Source: Amoebophrya sp. AT5.2 (Eukaryota; Sar; Dinophyceae; Syndiniales; Amoebophryaceae). Taken from it: DNA of 15,698 nucleotides. Below, piece by piece: positions 15,658 to 15,698 of the stretch. Under the pieces are notes generated by a model. That model made no database searches and had not been told where the DNA came from. It saw nothing but the letters and a program-made list of their open reading frames with translations. Positions within the stretch are counted from its first letter, which is position 1. The number at the start of each line of letters is the position of its first letter. The stretch covers positions 1-15,698 of the forward strand of contig RXOD01005137.1 in the NCBI GenBank assembly GCA_005223375.1. The letters run 5' to 3'. A program made the position numbers and the translations under genes.

Positions 15658-15698
15658 TACGCTAAGATCGGGATGTCCACGATCAGCAGCACGGCTCG

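Noticed and set aside
1..15698. Kinetoplastid origin (intronless tandem genes)
   Set aside because: The spacer lacks the long polypyrimidine tracts usual there and is short; codon third positions look less GC-biased than in Leishmania.
1..15698. CRISPR array, insertion sequence or bacterial operon
   Set aside because: There are no regularly spaced repeats, no transposase, no ribosome-binding sites and no bacterial-type genes.

Overview
The window looks like nuclear DNA of a protist. Two uninterrupted reading frames of about 2,250 and 2,525 codons lie head to tail on the minus strand, separated by only 445 bases. Both encode very large proteins rich in low-complexity sequence (runs of Ser, Ala, Gly, Pro, Gln and Glu/Asp) and in basic patches resembling nuclear localisation signals. 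No ribosome-binding sites, operon-like small genes, tRNA or rRNA were seen. Giant, compact, same-strand genes with disordered, fast-evolving products would fit an alveolate, and a parasitic dinoflagellate of the Amoebophrya/Syndiniales type is my best guess. This is inference from style only: no marker gene is present and the taxonomic confidence is low (about 0.35).

Layout, in transcription order on the minus strand (right to left). (1) Positions 15657-8083 hold ORF2, 2,524 residues from the first visible Met. Its frame stays open to the right window edge, so the 5' end may be incomplete. It has helical or coiled-coil segments, a PDZ-like domain (residues about 940-1000), long disordered linkers and a basic, Gln-rich C-terminal part. 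(2) Positions 8082-7638 are a spacer with short hairpins and a good candidate 3' splice site (AG at 7747-7748) 109 bases ahead of the next start. (3) Positions 7637-882 hold ORF1, 2,251 residues, with an N-terminal helical segment, a proline-rich run, an acidic and basic disordered half, and several more globular-looking segments that I do not recognise. (4) Positions 881-1 are a flank with no gene I can support. Its first 318 bases continue the ORF1 frame after the stop without another stop codon.

The feature the genes do not explain is dense local repetition. At least five near-perfect inverted repeats with stems of 11 bp or more and short loops lie inside the coding sequence, including a 69-base hairpin at 10443-10511. 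Several short direct duplications have spacings that are not multiples of three, so the same DNA word is read in two reading frames of one protein. This suggests a process that keeps seeding small duplications and hairpins into coding DNA while selection retains only the open frame. How the two proteins work together cannot be read from the sequence. Shared strand, spacing and composition suggest neighbouring genes of one type, or, less likely, one split gene.
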